From NCBI GenBank assembly GCA_045599365.1, contig JAZRVS010000022.1, positions 1 through 18,461 on the forward strand: 18,461 bases of DNA, read 5' to 3'. Positions 1 through 6,602 of this stretch are shown one piece after another (positions within the stretch are counted from its first letter, which is position 1; each line of letters starts with the position of its first letter). Made by a program: the position numbers and the translations under genes. This stretch comes from UBA1715 sp045599365. Its GTDB lineage: Bacteria > Bacteroidota > Bacteroidia > Bacteroidales > UBA1715. The notes under the pieces are model-generated. The model did no database searches. It worked only from the letters and a program-made list of their open reading frames with translations, and was not told where the DNA came from.

Positions 1-1
1 T

Positions 2-75
2 GCCTCTTTAGCTCAGTTGGCCAGAGCACGTGATTTGTAATCTCGGGGTCGTTGGTTCGAATCCGACAAGAGGCT
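2..75 (+). tRNA. tRNA-Thr (anticodon TGT)
   Basis: A full cloverleaf can be drawn. The acceptor arms GCCTCTT and AAGAGGC pair perfectly, the D arm holds GCTC/GAGC, the anticodon loop is TTTGTAA with anticodon TGT (reads ACA), and the T arm is GTTGG-TTCGAAT-CCGAC. The anticodon stem has one T-T mismatch. No CCA is encoded. It is first in a Thr-Tyr-Gly cluster, the same order as the tRNA genes upstream of an EF-Tu gene in many bacteria. The sequence starts one base upstream, so its promoter is not visible. Confidence 0.96.
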
Positions 76-86
76 CTTTTTTTTTA

Positions 87-171
87 GGGAGTGTTCTCCA
101 GCGGCAACGAGAGCAGACTGTAAATCTGCCGTCTTTCGACTTCGGTGGTTCGAGTCCACCCACTCCCACCA
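87..171 (+). tRNA. tRNA-Tyr (anticodon GTA), CCA encoded
   Basis: The acceptor stem GGGAGTG pairs with CACTCCC, followed by discriminator A and an encoded CCA (169-171). The anticodon loop is CTGTAAA with anticodon GTA. The long variable arm, with a TCTTTCGACTTCGG-type insertion, marks a class II tRNA as expected for bacterial tyrosine tRNA. It lies 11 nt after tRNA-Thr and 3 nt before tRNA-Gly, so the three are surely co-transcribed. It is the only one of the three with a genome-encoded CCA. Confidence 0.96.
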
Positions 172-174
172 AAA

Positions 175-247
175 GCGGGAGTAGCTCAGTTGGTAGAGCA
201 TTAGCCTTCCAAGCTAAGGGTCGCGGGTTCGAGTCTCGTTTCCCGCT
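175..247 (+). tRNA. tRNA-Gly (anticodon TCC)
   Basis: The acceptor stem GCGGGAG/TTCCCGC includes a terminal G-T pair. The anticodon stem is TTAGC/GCTAA, the loop CTTCCAA gives anticodon TCC (reads GGA), and the T arm is GCGGG-TTCGAGT-CTCGT. No CCA is encoded. This is the last gene of the tRNA operon and is followed by a strong terminator. Its 3' half, from the anticodon loop to beyond the acceptor stem, is repeated exactly at 2592-2640, so this gene looks like the attachment site of an integrated element. Confidence 0.96.
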
Positions 248-253
248 CATTGA
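205..253 (+). repeat. 49-bp direct repeat, copy 1 (candidate att site in tRNA-Gly)
   Basis: Bases 205-253 are identical to 2592-2640. The repeat starts at the edge of the anticodon loop of tRNA-Gly and runs through the T arm, the acceptor 3' strand and six bases beyond. Crossover in the anticodon loop with restoration of the tRNA 3' end is the usual geometry of tyrosine-recombinase integration into tRNA genes. Similarity continues, less perfectly, through the following terminator hairpin in both copies. Confidence 0.7.
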
Positions 254-260
254 AAATCAG

Positions 261-292
261 GCACTTACAAGGAATTTGTGAGTGCTTTTTTT
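261..292 (+). terminator. Rho-independent terminator of the tRNA operon
   Basis: The 10-bp stem GCACTTACAA/TTGTGAGTGC (one G-T pair) encloses the loop GGAAT and is followed directly by seven T residues. It lies 13 nt after the end of tRNA-Gly on the same strand. Confidence 0.88.
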
Positions 293-370
293 ATTATCCA
301 ACGATTATAATACTCCAGTAAATTTAGACAACTTTTTTGCTTAGTTAATGATAAATCCATCATTTTTTTT

Positions 371-496
371 GGTGTAAGAAATCAAGAATGGAGAGCAAAA
401 TTCAGGAATTTGCTTCGCACATGCTACTATGGGGAACAAGAACCCGACAATGACACTATTTCGGATATTGCAAATAGTTGGTTGTTTTTAGATTGA
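371..496 (+). pseudogene. Possible C-terminal fragment of an unidentified protein
   Basis: Between the tRNA operon and the lipoprotein gene one frame stays open from 311 to a TGA at 494-496 and reads as plausible protein over its last ~42 codons, ending in EQEPDNDTISDIANSWLFLD. There is no ATG in frame and I do not recognise the family. The segment sits immediately inside the tRNA-Gly att-like repeat, where broken genes are common. It could also be a chance open stretch; composition alone does not decide. The rest of 297-590 shows only a weak hairpin. Confidence 0.3.
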
Positions 497-554
497 AAAA
501 AAGCCACTCGTGAGATATGATATAAAAACAAGATAATCAACCAATTATCGCAAT

Positions 555-572
555 ACCACAAAAGTGGTTTTT
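555..572 (+). terminator. Weak hairpin with T-run
   Basis: A 5-bp stem ACCAC/GTGGT with an AAAA loop is followed by TTTT. It lies between the ORF fragment ending at 496 and the promoter at 594 and could end transcription from the left. The stem is short, so this is a weak call. Confidence 0.25.
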
Positions 573-593
573 CGCAAAAATTTCGACATAGTT

Positions 594-624
594 TTTGTGA
601 TTTATTGTATAAAAACTATCTTTG
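594..624 (+). promoter_or_regulatory. Bacteroidota-type promoter for the lipoprotein gene
   Basis: TTTG at 594-597, a 19-nt spacer, then TATCTTTG at 617-624. This matches the Bacteroidota sigma-ABfr consensus (TTTG, 19-21 nt, TAnnTTTG). The predicted start site near 631 leaves a leader of about 30 nt before the ATG at 661. Confidence 0.7.
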
Positions 625-660
625 AAAAAAAATAAATAGTTGGTAACCTTGAAATAAAAG

Positions 661-1095
661 ATGAAAAAATATCTTATCATTTTTGTATGTGCTTTATTTG
701 CGATTGGATGTAATTCAAATTCAAGTTTTAATAATAAAAAATTAGCAGGGGAATATAGTTTGCAAATTGCTATGCCTGATGATGACCAATCAGAACTTGG
801 ACAAATGGGTTCCGCTTTAGCAGGATTGCTCTTGAATCAATTTAGTATAACCTTTTATGAAAATGGGGAAGGTTATATTTATGGAGGAACATTAGATTCC
901 TTATTTAGCAACTATAATACTGTTTATTTCAAATATACCATCTCACAGGATTCAATTTTGAATTTCCATAATAGCAAAGACAGTGTTGTACAGCGTATTT
1001 TGAGAAAGGTTGGCGATTCATACGATTATATCAAAATGATAAATCCAAAAACCAAAGAGGTTGAAATGACATTGGTTCGTCAATCAACGAAATAA
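661..1095 (+). CDS. Small predicted lipoprotein, function unknown
   Basis: The 144-aa protein begins MKKYLIIFVCALFAIGC, a short positively charged start, a hydrophobic core and a lipobox (FAIG-C) with C17 as the lipidation site. The mature protein should be about 128 aa and anchored in an envelope membrane. Residues 18-27 (NSNSSFNNKK) look like a flexible tether. The rest is a globular region with alternating short hydrophobic stretches, no further membrane helix and no motif I recognise; it may be a small beta-rich lipocalin-like fold, but that is only an impression. A good Bacteroidota promoter precedes it. It is the first clear gene inside the interval bounded by the tRNA-Gly repeats, so it may be cargo of an integrated element. 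Confidence 0.8.
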   Translation: MKKYLIIFVCALFAIGCNSNSSFNNKKLAGEYSLQIAMPDDDQSELGQMGSALAGLLLNQFSITFYENGEGYIYGGTLDSLFSNYNTVYFKYTISQDSILNFHNSKDSVVQRILRKVGDSYDYIKMINPKTKEVEMTLVRQSTK

Positions 1096-1147
1096 AATCC
1101 CTGTTATAACATTCGGGACGAACCAGTAACAAATACAAACATTGTTG

Positions 1148-1438
1148 TTACTCTGCGTCATCACCATAAAACTTCATAGCCAAATCCTCTATGTAGTTAT
1201 CTGATATGTAATTTTGAAGTTCTTTATATACACCTTCGTCAGCCAATGCTGTCAAAGTGTTATACTCTTTTTTAGAAAGCCCCATAATGATGTCTTTCAC
1301 CTCTTTTTTTATCAAACCTATTGCAGTAGAAACCTTGCCGTTGTCATACGTTTTTACGGCACATTTAAGGTGTTTTAATGCGATAATGGATTTTTCGCAA
1401 AAAATGAATTTATCTAATTCGTTATGTTCCTGTTTCAT
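1148..1438 (-). CDS. Hypothetical protein, 96 aa
   Basis: I do not recognise this protein. It is charged, has no signal peptide or membrane helix, and looks mainly helical, with a central segment rich in Lys, Ile and Val (about residues 25-53) and an acidic C-terminus ending in YGDDAE. It is convergent with the lipoprotein gene, with 52 nt between the stops; an 8-bp inverted repeat (AGTAACAA...TTGTTACT) spans that gap without a T-run. It lies in the tRNA-bounded interval next to an HU remnant and a toxin-like pair. The ATG at 1438 is the only good start in the frame. Confidence 0.55.
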   Translation of the reverse strand: MKQEHNELDKFIFCEKSIIALKHLKCAVKTYDNGKVSTAIGLIKKEVKDIIMGLSKKEYNTLTALADEGVYKELQNYISDNYIEDLAMKFYGDDAE

Positions 1439-1449
1439 AAGATTCTATA

Positions 1450-1481
1450 AATGACGAAAAAAGGGAACAACTTTCGTCATT
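1450..1481. repeat. 10-bp perfect inverted repeat downstream of the HU remnant
   Basis: AATGACGAAA (1450-1459) and TTTCGTCATT (1472-1481) are perfect reverse complements with a 12-nt loop. A competing pairing, AAGGGAA/TTCCCTT, overlaps it. On the minus strand it lies just after the stop of the HU remnant, where a terminator would be, though there is no long T-run. It also lies 12 nt upstream of the start of the 96-aa gene, so an operator role is possible. Confidence 0.5.
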
Positions 1482-1507
1482 CCCTTGAAAATAGATATTA
1501 AGCAAAA

Positions 1508-1576
1508 CTATTTCTTTTTGTTTACTTTTTCGCTCAATGCTTTACCTGCCTTGAATTGATAATTATTCAAGGACTC
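1508..1576 (-). pseudogene. Remnant of an HU-family DNA-binding protein gene (C-terminus only)
   Basis: Read on the minus strand, 1561-1508 encodes YQFKAGKALSEKVNKKK followed by TAG. This matches the typical end of HU/IHF-like proteins, where an FKAGKAL segment precedes the last helix. Only about 17-25 codons remain: upstream in the same frame the similarity is lost and a stop appears at 1583-1585. The DNA-binding arm and dimer core are missing, so this is a fragment. It suggests that deletion or recombination trimmed a host gene between the tRNA-Gly repeats. Confidence 0.6.
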
Positions 1577-1625
1577 GTGTATTTAATTTTCAAATTATTT
1601 GTATTTTAGTGAACAAATTCAACGT

Positions 1626-1796
1626 ATGGAAGACAAAGTTCTCATATCAGGATTGACCGTTGCTCAACAGATGAGCAAAGCTCGTTTTATACTCAACACT
1701 GTAGTTATCCCCCGTTCTGAATTGTTTAAAATCAGAAAAAAAGAAGGAAGGCTTAGCAAAGAAGTCCAAGATATTCTAAAAAACGAAAATGCCTGA
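1626..1796 (+). CDS. Small protein overlapping a zeta-like kinase gene; candidate antitoxin
   Basis: The protein has 56 aa from the ATG at 1626. The frame is open from a TTG at 1599, but the Met at 1626 gives a more natural start (MEDKVLISGL). The sequence is helical and rich in Lys, Arg and Glu, with a central VVIPRSELFKIRKKEGR segment. The stop overlaps the start of the next gene by 8 nt, the tight coupling typical of toxin-antitoxin pairs. I do not recognise the family. The antitoxin role is inferred only from size, charge and position before a zeta-like protein. Confidence 0.6.
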   Translation: MEDKVLISGLTVAQQMSKARFILNTVVIPRSELFKIRKKEGRLSKEVQDILKNENA

Positions 1797-2394
1797 ATTA
1801 ACAATCATAGCAGGATGTAACGGTGCGGGAAAATCAACCTTTGCACAATCGTTCCTTTCAGGAAACGAAATTTCGTTTGACTATGATAGGATTTATATTG
1901 AGACCTACAATAGTCTTCCCGACAGCGAACTGAGAGATTTATTTGCACAAAACAAAGTCAACGAACTTTTCAACAAGGAGATTGACTTTGCGATGAACAA
2001 CAACACTAATTTCTGCTACGAGACCAACTTCGACGAGCATCCTATGTTCTGGGCTGAAAAATTCAAAGAAAAAGGTTTCAAAATTAACATAGTGTTTTTT
2101 TGCTTAGATAACATTGAAATTGCAAAAGAAAGAATTTTAGTAAGAAAAGAATTCCATGGACATTTTATAGACAATAATACAGTTGAACAAAAATGGAAGA
2201 ACGGATACTTGAATGTAGACAAATACTATTCCTTTTTTGATACAATACTTATCGTGGACAACTCTATTAACAACGAAGTCTACAAAAATGTTCTTTTTTT
2301 ACAAAATGGACAGATTCAAGTTCTTTCATCACTTCCTGCCTATTTCCCCAAAAGACTGCCAAACTTACATTCATATATAAAAACGGCAATCTAA
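1789..2394 (+). CDS. Zeta-toxin-like P-loop kinase
   Basis: A 201-aa protein with a Walker A motif GCNGAGKST at residues 9-17, immediately after the first beta strand. Further features fit the zeta toxin / AAA_33-like kinase fold: acidic D31/D33 after the P-loop helix, a CYETNF segment with E78, and a lid region ERILVRKEFHGHF (114-126) with arginines placed to touch ATP phosphates. Zeta toxins phosphorylate UDP-N-acetylglucosamine and block cell-wall synthesis; other members have different substrates. The gene overlaps an upstream 56-aa ORF by 8 nt, which supports a toxin-antitoxin pair. The protein is short for the family, closer to stand-alone zeta-like proteins of Bacteroidota. The substrate cannot be told from sequence. 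Confidence 0.8.
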   Translation: MPELTIIAGCNGAGKSTFAQSFLSGNEISFDYDRIYIETYNSLPDSELRDLFAQNKVNELFNKEIDFAMNNNTNFCYETNFDEHPMFWAEKFKEKGFKINIVFFCLDNIEIAKERILVRKEFHGHFIDNNTVEQKWKNGYLNVDKYYSFFDTILIVDNSINNEVYKNVLFLQNGQIQVLSSLPAYFPKRLPNLHSYIKTAI

Positions 2395-2591
2395 CATACA
2401 TTAAACAAATCATACAACATATAACAAGCAAACAACTTTCATTTTTTGGGGGGCTTTCTTCCGTTACCGTCGGCAAAAGCACCTTTTTTATCGGTATTTA
2501 TCGATGCTTTTTTAGAATCAAAAACTCGCAAATTTTATTTTAAGCAATTATTATTATTGACAATCAGATAGTTACGATATTCAAGTGCCAA

Positions 2592-2634
2592 CCTTCCAAG
2601 CTAAGGGTCGCGGGTTCGAGTCTCGTTTCCCGCT
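2592..2634 (+). pseudogene. tRNA-Gly 3' half (att-type remnant)
   Basis: These 43 bases equal the anticodon-loop-to-3'-end part of the tRNA-Gly gene at 175-247, with no mismatch. The identical block extends to 2640 (49 bp in all). The 5' half of the tRNA is absent, so no functional tRNA can form. It is in direct orientation to the intact gene, 2.4 kb downstream, as expected of the distal attachment site of an element integrated in the tRNA. The 200 bases before it (2395-2591) show no gene. Confidence 0.85.
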
Positions 2635-2647
2635 CATTGATAAGCAA

Positions 2648-2678
2648 GCACTTACATGAATTTGTGAGTGCTTTTTTT
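2648..2678 (+). terminator. Second copy of the tRNA-operon terminator
   Basis: The 9-bp stem GCACTTACA/TGTGAGTGC (one G-T pair) is followed by seven T residues. It is a slightly diverged copy of the terminator at 261-292, at the same distance from the tRNA 3' end. It would stop plus-strand transcription running towards the convergent hsdR 3' end at 2698. Confidence 0.75.
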
Positions 2679-2697
2679 ATAGTTACCTACTTTATTC

Positions 2698-5600
2698 TCA
2701 ATTATATTTCTTAAAATTCTCGGCTTGTTCTATTACTTTGTCGTACACATCTTCTGGATGGTCTTCGGCTGGTGGGTACTTGTGTTTAGCCATAATCACG
2801 ATTAAATCGAACTGCATTTCCGACATGATATCTGCACGCTTAAAACAGTCGGTGTAATGGGTTTTGTCGGCTATAATAGTTTTCATTTCCTTGGCGATTT
2901 CAATCATCTTTTCGTCGGGATAATCAAAACCTCGTTCATCACGAACAGCTTTAAGGATATCGAAGAATGCTTTTTCTTCGTAATCAATTCCCAGTTCTTC
3001 GTGGCTCTTACGCTCTTTGTCGAGTTCTTCCATCATTTTCTTAATGTCGTCAACAACCTTTTTCATTACTTCGGTTACGTTGGCTACATCATCAGTACGG
3101 TCGTTGTAGGTACGAATAATGTCGTTTAGACGCTCTCCAAACTCAATGGATTTAATTTTATTCACTTTGCCGTATTCGGAAATTTGTTGTTTCACCAATC
3201 GTTCCAGCATACGCAGGCGAATATTTGGCAGATTTATCTTGTCGATACATTCAAGATGTTTCTTATCAAAAATATCAAGGTCTCCTTGAGTATCTTCCAC
3301 AATCTTCACAACTTCCTCAACGCCACTGCTTATAAGCGCATCGGCAACAAGTTTTCGTACGCGTTCGTTCATTTCTGCGACATCGGGAGCTTCGCCTTTG
3401 GTCATTTTGAATACAATGGAACGAACAGCTGTGAAAAACAGCACTTTTTCGCGGTGCGTTTTGTGTAGATTTTCACTCGATGAACACATATTGAATGCCT
3501 GACGCAGACGTTTTGAATGTCCCATGAACAAATTCTTGCGCTCTTCTTCTTCCAACACAAAATTTGCGCCTCCATTCAAGCATTGTAGCTGTTTTAACGC
3601 ACTTTTGGCAAAGAAATCTTTGTAATCGTACTTGTGCATAATGCCGTCAAGCACTTCGATTTCGTCTTTTACTATAGTTACCAGTTCTTCTATGCCCTCC
3701 GTTGGATCATCTTCTCCATCGCCTTTGCCAGTGCCATATTGCTTAAGTGCCTTGTTCATGTTACGCTTAATACCAAGATAATCAACAACAAGACCTTTTT
3801 CCTTTCCTTCGCAAACACGGTTTACGCGACTGATGGTTTGAATAAGCGTATGACGTTGCAATGGTTTATCAACATACATAGTATCAAGACTTGGAACATC
3901 GAAACCGGTAAGCCACATATCCACCACTATCACTATTTTGAAGTTGGAATGTGGTTCTTTAAACTGACGTGCCCATTCTTGCCTATCAGATTTATTTCCA
4001 AGCAATTTCGACAATTCAGGAACATCGTCTTTGTTAGTGGTCATAACCATTTTTATGCGTTCCATTGGCAGAAGTTTATCTTTTTCGTCTTCGGCAAGTT
4101 CAAACTCCGGTGCACATGGTAATTTCTTTCCCCATTCTGGACGAAGTGCTATAATATCTTTATATAAGTCGAATGCTATTTCGCGTGACGAACACACCAC
4201 CATTGCTTTTCCGCACACGGTCGCACCTTCGGTTATACGTTGTTCATAGTGGGAAACAAGATCTTCGGCTACTTTTTGCAAACGTTTCGGATCACCAATA
4301 ATGGCATCCATTGTGGCACTTTGTTGCTTACTTTTATTTATCTGCTCCTCGGTGCTACCAGCATCCTCACATTCCTCATAATATTTGTCTATTGCTTCCA
4401 GTTTTTCGTTGTCGGCAAAAACTTTGGCTGCACGACCTTCGTAAACAATACGTACGGTAATCCCATCGTTCACAGAATCGACCATAGTATATTTATCAAC
4501 CACACCACCAAATACGGCAATGGTCTCGTCTATTGGCGTACCGGTGAAACCAACATAGATTGCATTCGGTAATGAGTTATGCAGATATTGTGCAAAACCG
4601 TAAGTTGTCTTCATAGCAGTTGCCAAGCCATCTTTATCGTATGATATACGTGTTGATTCCTCTAAATTCGTCTGTGTACGATGCGCTTCGTCGCTAATAC
4701 AGATAATATTCTTACGGTCAGATAATAGATTGATGTCTTCTGAGAATTTTTGAATTGTGGTAAGGAACACACCTCCGCTTTTACGGCCATTCAGTTTCTT
4801 ACGCAATTCTTCGCGGCTGTCGATTTGTTCAATTGTTTCGTCGCCAATAAATTTTTTTGCACGAATAAACTGACTTGAAAGTTGGTCATCAAGGTCGGTT
4901 CTATCGGTTATGAGCAAAATGGTTGGAGATTCCAGTTCGGTTGAACGCATCAACATTCTGCTCAGGAATAACATAGCCAAACTCTTGCCACATCCTGTTG
5001 CGCCAAAATATGTTCCTCCTTTGCCATCGCCAATCTTATGGTGTTCCAAAATATTTTGATACAACATAGTGGCTGCAAAATATTGCGGATAGCGACAGAC
5101 AATCTTCTCCTCTTTTGTTGAAGAATCGGGAAAGTAAATGAAGTTGTGTATAACTTCGAGCAACCGATCTTTTCGGAAAAGACCGTGAACCATAGTCAGC
5201 AACGAATCGATGCCATCGCTTGGCTTGTCTTCGGGTTCAATACGATTCCACGCATAGAAATATTCGTAAGGGGTAAACAGCGAACCGAATTTGTTTTGTG
5301 CGCCATCGCTTATCACCACAAAAGCATTGTAACGAAACAAACTTGGAATGTCTTTGCGATAGCGAACAGTGATTTGCGTGAACGCATCTTTTATGGTGCA
5401 ATGTTCCTTGACGGCTGTTTTGAATTCCATCACTACCAACGGCAATCCGTTTACATACACAATGGCATCGGGACGGCGGTTACACACCTCAACAATCTCC
5501 ACCTGATTCACGATTTTGAAATTGTTGTTTTTGGGATGGTCGAAATCAATCAATCGAATCCATAATGGTTCATTATTCCCCGTAGAGACGTTGCACGCAA

Positions 5601-5925
5601 CGTCTCTACAATCATCCAAACCTGCCACCTCCCTGCGCAACGGAAATCCTTCCACAATCATCTGCATCACACGGCGGTTTTCGTCGTATAGATTTTGCGA
5701 CTGTTGTGCCTTGAGCATAAGAACAACCTGCTGAATTTCTCCCTCGGTTATATCGGTATAGTGCGCACGCAAATAGGCTTCTATATCCTCAACAAGCAGA
5801 ACTTCTGCAAGATTTTTATGCAACTGTTCTCCTAATTTATGGGTGTAGAGCTCTTCGTCTCGGAAGAGCTCCATTATTGCAATTTCAAGTGTGGATTCGT
5901 TAAACATCAACCTTTCATTGTACAT
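2698..5925 (-). CDS. hsdR: Type I restriction enzyme, R (HsdR) subunit
   Basis: The 1075-aa motor and nuclease subunit cuts unmodified DNA after ATP-driven translocation, in complex with HsdM and HsdS. Nuclease domain: D153 followed by E167-F-K169 (RPDAIV...VVMEFK), the PD-(D/E)XK signature. Helicase: Walker A GATGCGKS (308-315), DEAH box (412-415), and later FTGTP and QTISRVNR motifs. It is full length for the family. Residues 106-115 (CRDVACNVST) are encoded by a 28-nt palindromic REP element inserted in frame before the nuclease core. A TAnnTTTG box lies directly upstream; because the predicted transcript would start at about the ATG at 5925, the second Met at 5907 (MFNESTLEIA, the usual HsdR start) may be the real one. 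It is last in the hsd locus, separated from hsdS by Hachiman genes and two broken genes. Confidence 0.97.
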   Translation of the reverse strand: MYNERLMFNESTLEIAIMELFRDEELYTHKLGEQLHKNLAEVLLVEDIEAYLRAHYTDITEGEIQQVVLMLKAQQSQNLYDENRRVMQMIVEGFPLRREVAGLDDCRDVACNVSTGNNEPLWIRLIDFDHPKNNNFKIVNQVEIVEVCNRRPDAIVYVNGLPLVVMEFKTAVKEHCTIKDAFTQITVRYRKDIPSLFRYNAFVVISDGAQNKFGSLFTPYEYFYAWNRIEPEDKPSDGIDSLLTMVHGLFRKDRLLEVIHNFIYFPDSSTKEEKIVCRYPQYFAATMLYQNILEHHKIGDGKGGTYFGATGCGKSLAMLFLSRMLMRSTELESPTILLITDRTDLDDQLSSQFIRAKKFIGDETIEQIDSREELRKKLNGRKSGGVFLTTIQKFSEDINLLSDRKNIICISDEAHRTQTNLEESTRISYDKDGLATAMKTTYGFAQYLHNSLPNAIYVGFTGTPIDETIAVFGGVVDKYTMVDSVNDGITVRIVYEGRAAKVFADNEKLEAIDKYYEECEDAGSTEEQINKSKQQSATMDAIIGDPKRLQKVAEDLVSHYEQRITEGATVCGKAMVVCSSREIAFDLYKDIIALRPEWGKKLPCAPEFELAEDEKDKLLPMERIKMVMTTNKDDVPELSKLLGNKSDRQEWARQFKEPHSNFKIVIVVDMWLTGFDVPSLDTMYVDKPLQRHTLIQTISRVNRVCEGKEKGLVVDYLGIKRNMNKALKQYGTGKGDGEDDPTEGIEELVTIVKDEIEVLDGIMHKYDYKDFFAKSALKQLQCLNGGANFVLEEEERKNLFMGHSKRLRQAFNMCSSSENLHKTHREKVLFFTAVRSIVFKMTKGEAPDVAEMNERVRKLVADALISSGVEEVVKIVEDTQGDLDIFDKKHLECIDKINLPNIRLRMLERLVKQQISEYGKVNKIKSIEFGERLNDIIRTYNDRTDDVANVTEVMKKVVDDIKKMMEELDKERKSHEELGIDYEEKAFFDILKAVRDERGFDYPDEKMIEIAKEMKTIIADKTHYTDCFKRADIMSEMQFDLIVIMAKHKYPPAEDHPEDVYDKVIEQAENFKKYN
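5582..5609. repeat. 28-nt REP palindrome inside hsdR
   Basis: The outer arms GTAGAGACG and CGTCTCTAC surround the core TTGCACGCAA; the whole is palindromic but for the centre. It is read through by hsdR in the frame that gives CRDVACNVST. It is one of five copies of the same length in the window, three of them within 1 kb of a RAYT gene. Confidence 0.88.
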
Positions 5926-5933
5926 TCATACAA

Positions 5934-5941
5934 CAAAGGTA
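5934..5941 (-). promoter_or_regulatory. TAnnTTTG (-7) box upstream of hsdR
   Basis: The minus strand reads TACCTTTG, an exact match to the Bacteroidota -7 consensus, 8 nt before the annotated ATG. A clear TTTG at the -33 position is not visible. If used, transcription would start close to 5927, which favours the internal Met at 5907 as the start or implies a leaderless mRNA. It gives hsdR its own promoter, apart from the long hsdM operon. Confidence 0.5.
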
Positions 5942-5974
5942 AGAAAATAATTCAGATAATATATTTCATTAATT

Positions 5975-5984
5975 GTAGAGACAC
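5975..5984. repeat. REP half-site between RAYT and hsdR
   Basis: GTAGAGACAC, one arm of the REP palindrome, lies 12 nt from the complete copy at 5997-6024. A palindrome plus a nearby half or inverted copy is a common arrangement next to RAYT genes. Confidence 0.5.
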
Positions 5985-5996
5985 GATTGATTATTT

Positions 5997-6024
5997 GTAG
6001 AGACGCGGCGCGCCACGTCTCTAC
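5997..6024. repeat. 28-nt REP palindrome at the 3' end of the RAYT gene
   Basis: Arms GTAGAGACG/ACGTCTCTAC with core CGGCGCGCC. The minus-strand TAG inside the arm (21st to 23rd bases of the 6000 block, plus strand CTA at 6021-6023) is the stop codon of the RAYT ORF, so this copy ends the gene instead of being read through. Confidence 0.88.
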
Positions 6025-6602
6025 ATGTGGTATTCATTCAAATGCCATTTACCAACATTGTTTTCGATATATTTGGCAATATGATTTAATTCATCCTGAT
6101 TTCGAACAATATGGTCGTGAAACCGTGGTTGCCAGGCAAATGGGATGTTGTTTTCGTTGGCGAAATGGGTAATGGACGATTTGATACCACGAATAACCAC
6201 CGCCAATGATTTTTTATGTGGTGAAATATTTGCCATTTTCATGTTTTTCGTAGAGACGTTGCGCGCAACGTCTCTACAACGCGCATCGGTATCATATTCC
6301 CCATCAATCACCACAATTGCATGAATATGGTTGGGCATTATTACGAACAATGGTATTTCCGCATACGGATAATGCGTTTTTACGTTTACGAATTGTTCGT
6401 GGGCGTATTGTCCGATGGACGATAATTGCATTTGGGGTTCGGTCATTTCCGTGTTGCCCACATACGGAACTGCGTACCCTGATGCGATTTTACGCGATAA
6501 CCCACGGAAATGATGACATCGAGGTTGTAATATTTCACCTCTTTGATTTGCGAAAGGCCTTCGATAGCACCATGTTGAGTGGTGTGTCGGAATTTCCGAC
6601 AT
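6021..6602 (-). pseudogene. REP-associated tyrosine transposase (RAYT / IS200-like Y1), 5'-truncated
   Basis: From about residue 49 on, this is a RAYT (TnpA_REP) protein: the HUH motif FVIMPNHIHAIVVI (H92, H94), then ISPHKKSLAVVIRGIKSS, then WQPRFHDHIVRN and KYIENNVGKW with the presumed catalytic Tyr178. RAYTs nick and join single-stranded REP sequences. The first ~48 codons are not RAYT: they overlap rhuM' (6443-6820) in another frame, so the true N-terminal strand of the HUH fold is missing. The junction lies near 6450. A REP palindrome is inserted in frame within the gene (CRDVARNVST, residues 109-118), and another REP at the 3' end provides the TAG stop. Flanking REPs of the same family support its identity. 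Loss of the N-terminus probably inactivates it. Confidence 0.8.
6250..6277. repeat. 28-nt REP palindrome inside the RAYT gene
   Basis: This is a perfect palindrome: 14 bases GTAGAGACGTTGCG followed by their exact reverse complement. The RAYT frame passes through it as CRDVARNVST. It lies between the HUH motif and the tyrosine region, in a loop that varies among RAYTs. Confidence 0.9.

Noticed and set aside
30..281. Open frames on both strands across the tRNA genes
   Set aside because: They lie wholly over three well-formed tRNAs and a terminator; stable RNA genes often give open frames by chance.
1599..1625. TTG start at 1599 for the 56-aa protein
   Set aside because: The ATG at 1626 gives a more typical N-terminus and keeps the gene clear of its AT-rich upstream region; no SD or promoter supports the TTG.
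2471..2515. Terminator after the zeta-like gene (AAAAGCA...TGCTTTTTT)
   Set aside because: The 7-bp stem has a very long loop; too weak to call.
3634..4122. 162-aa plus-strand open frame opposite hsdR
   Set aside because: It is a shadow of the conserved helicase coding region, with no protein-like composition and no start signals.
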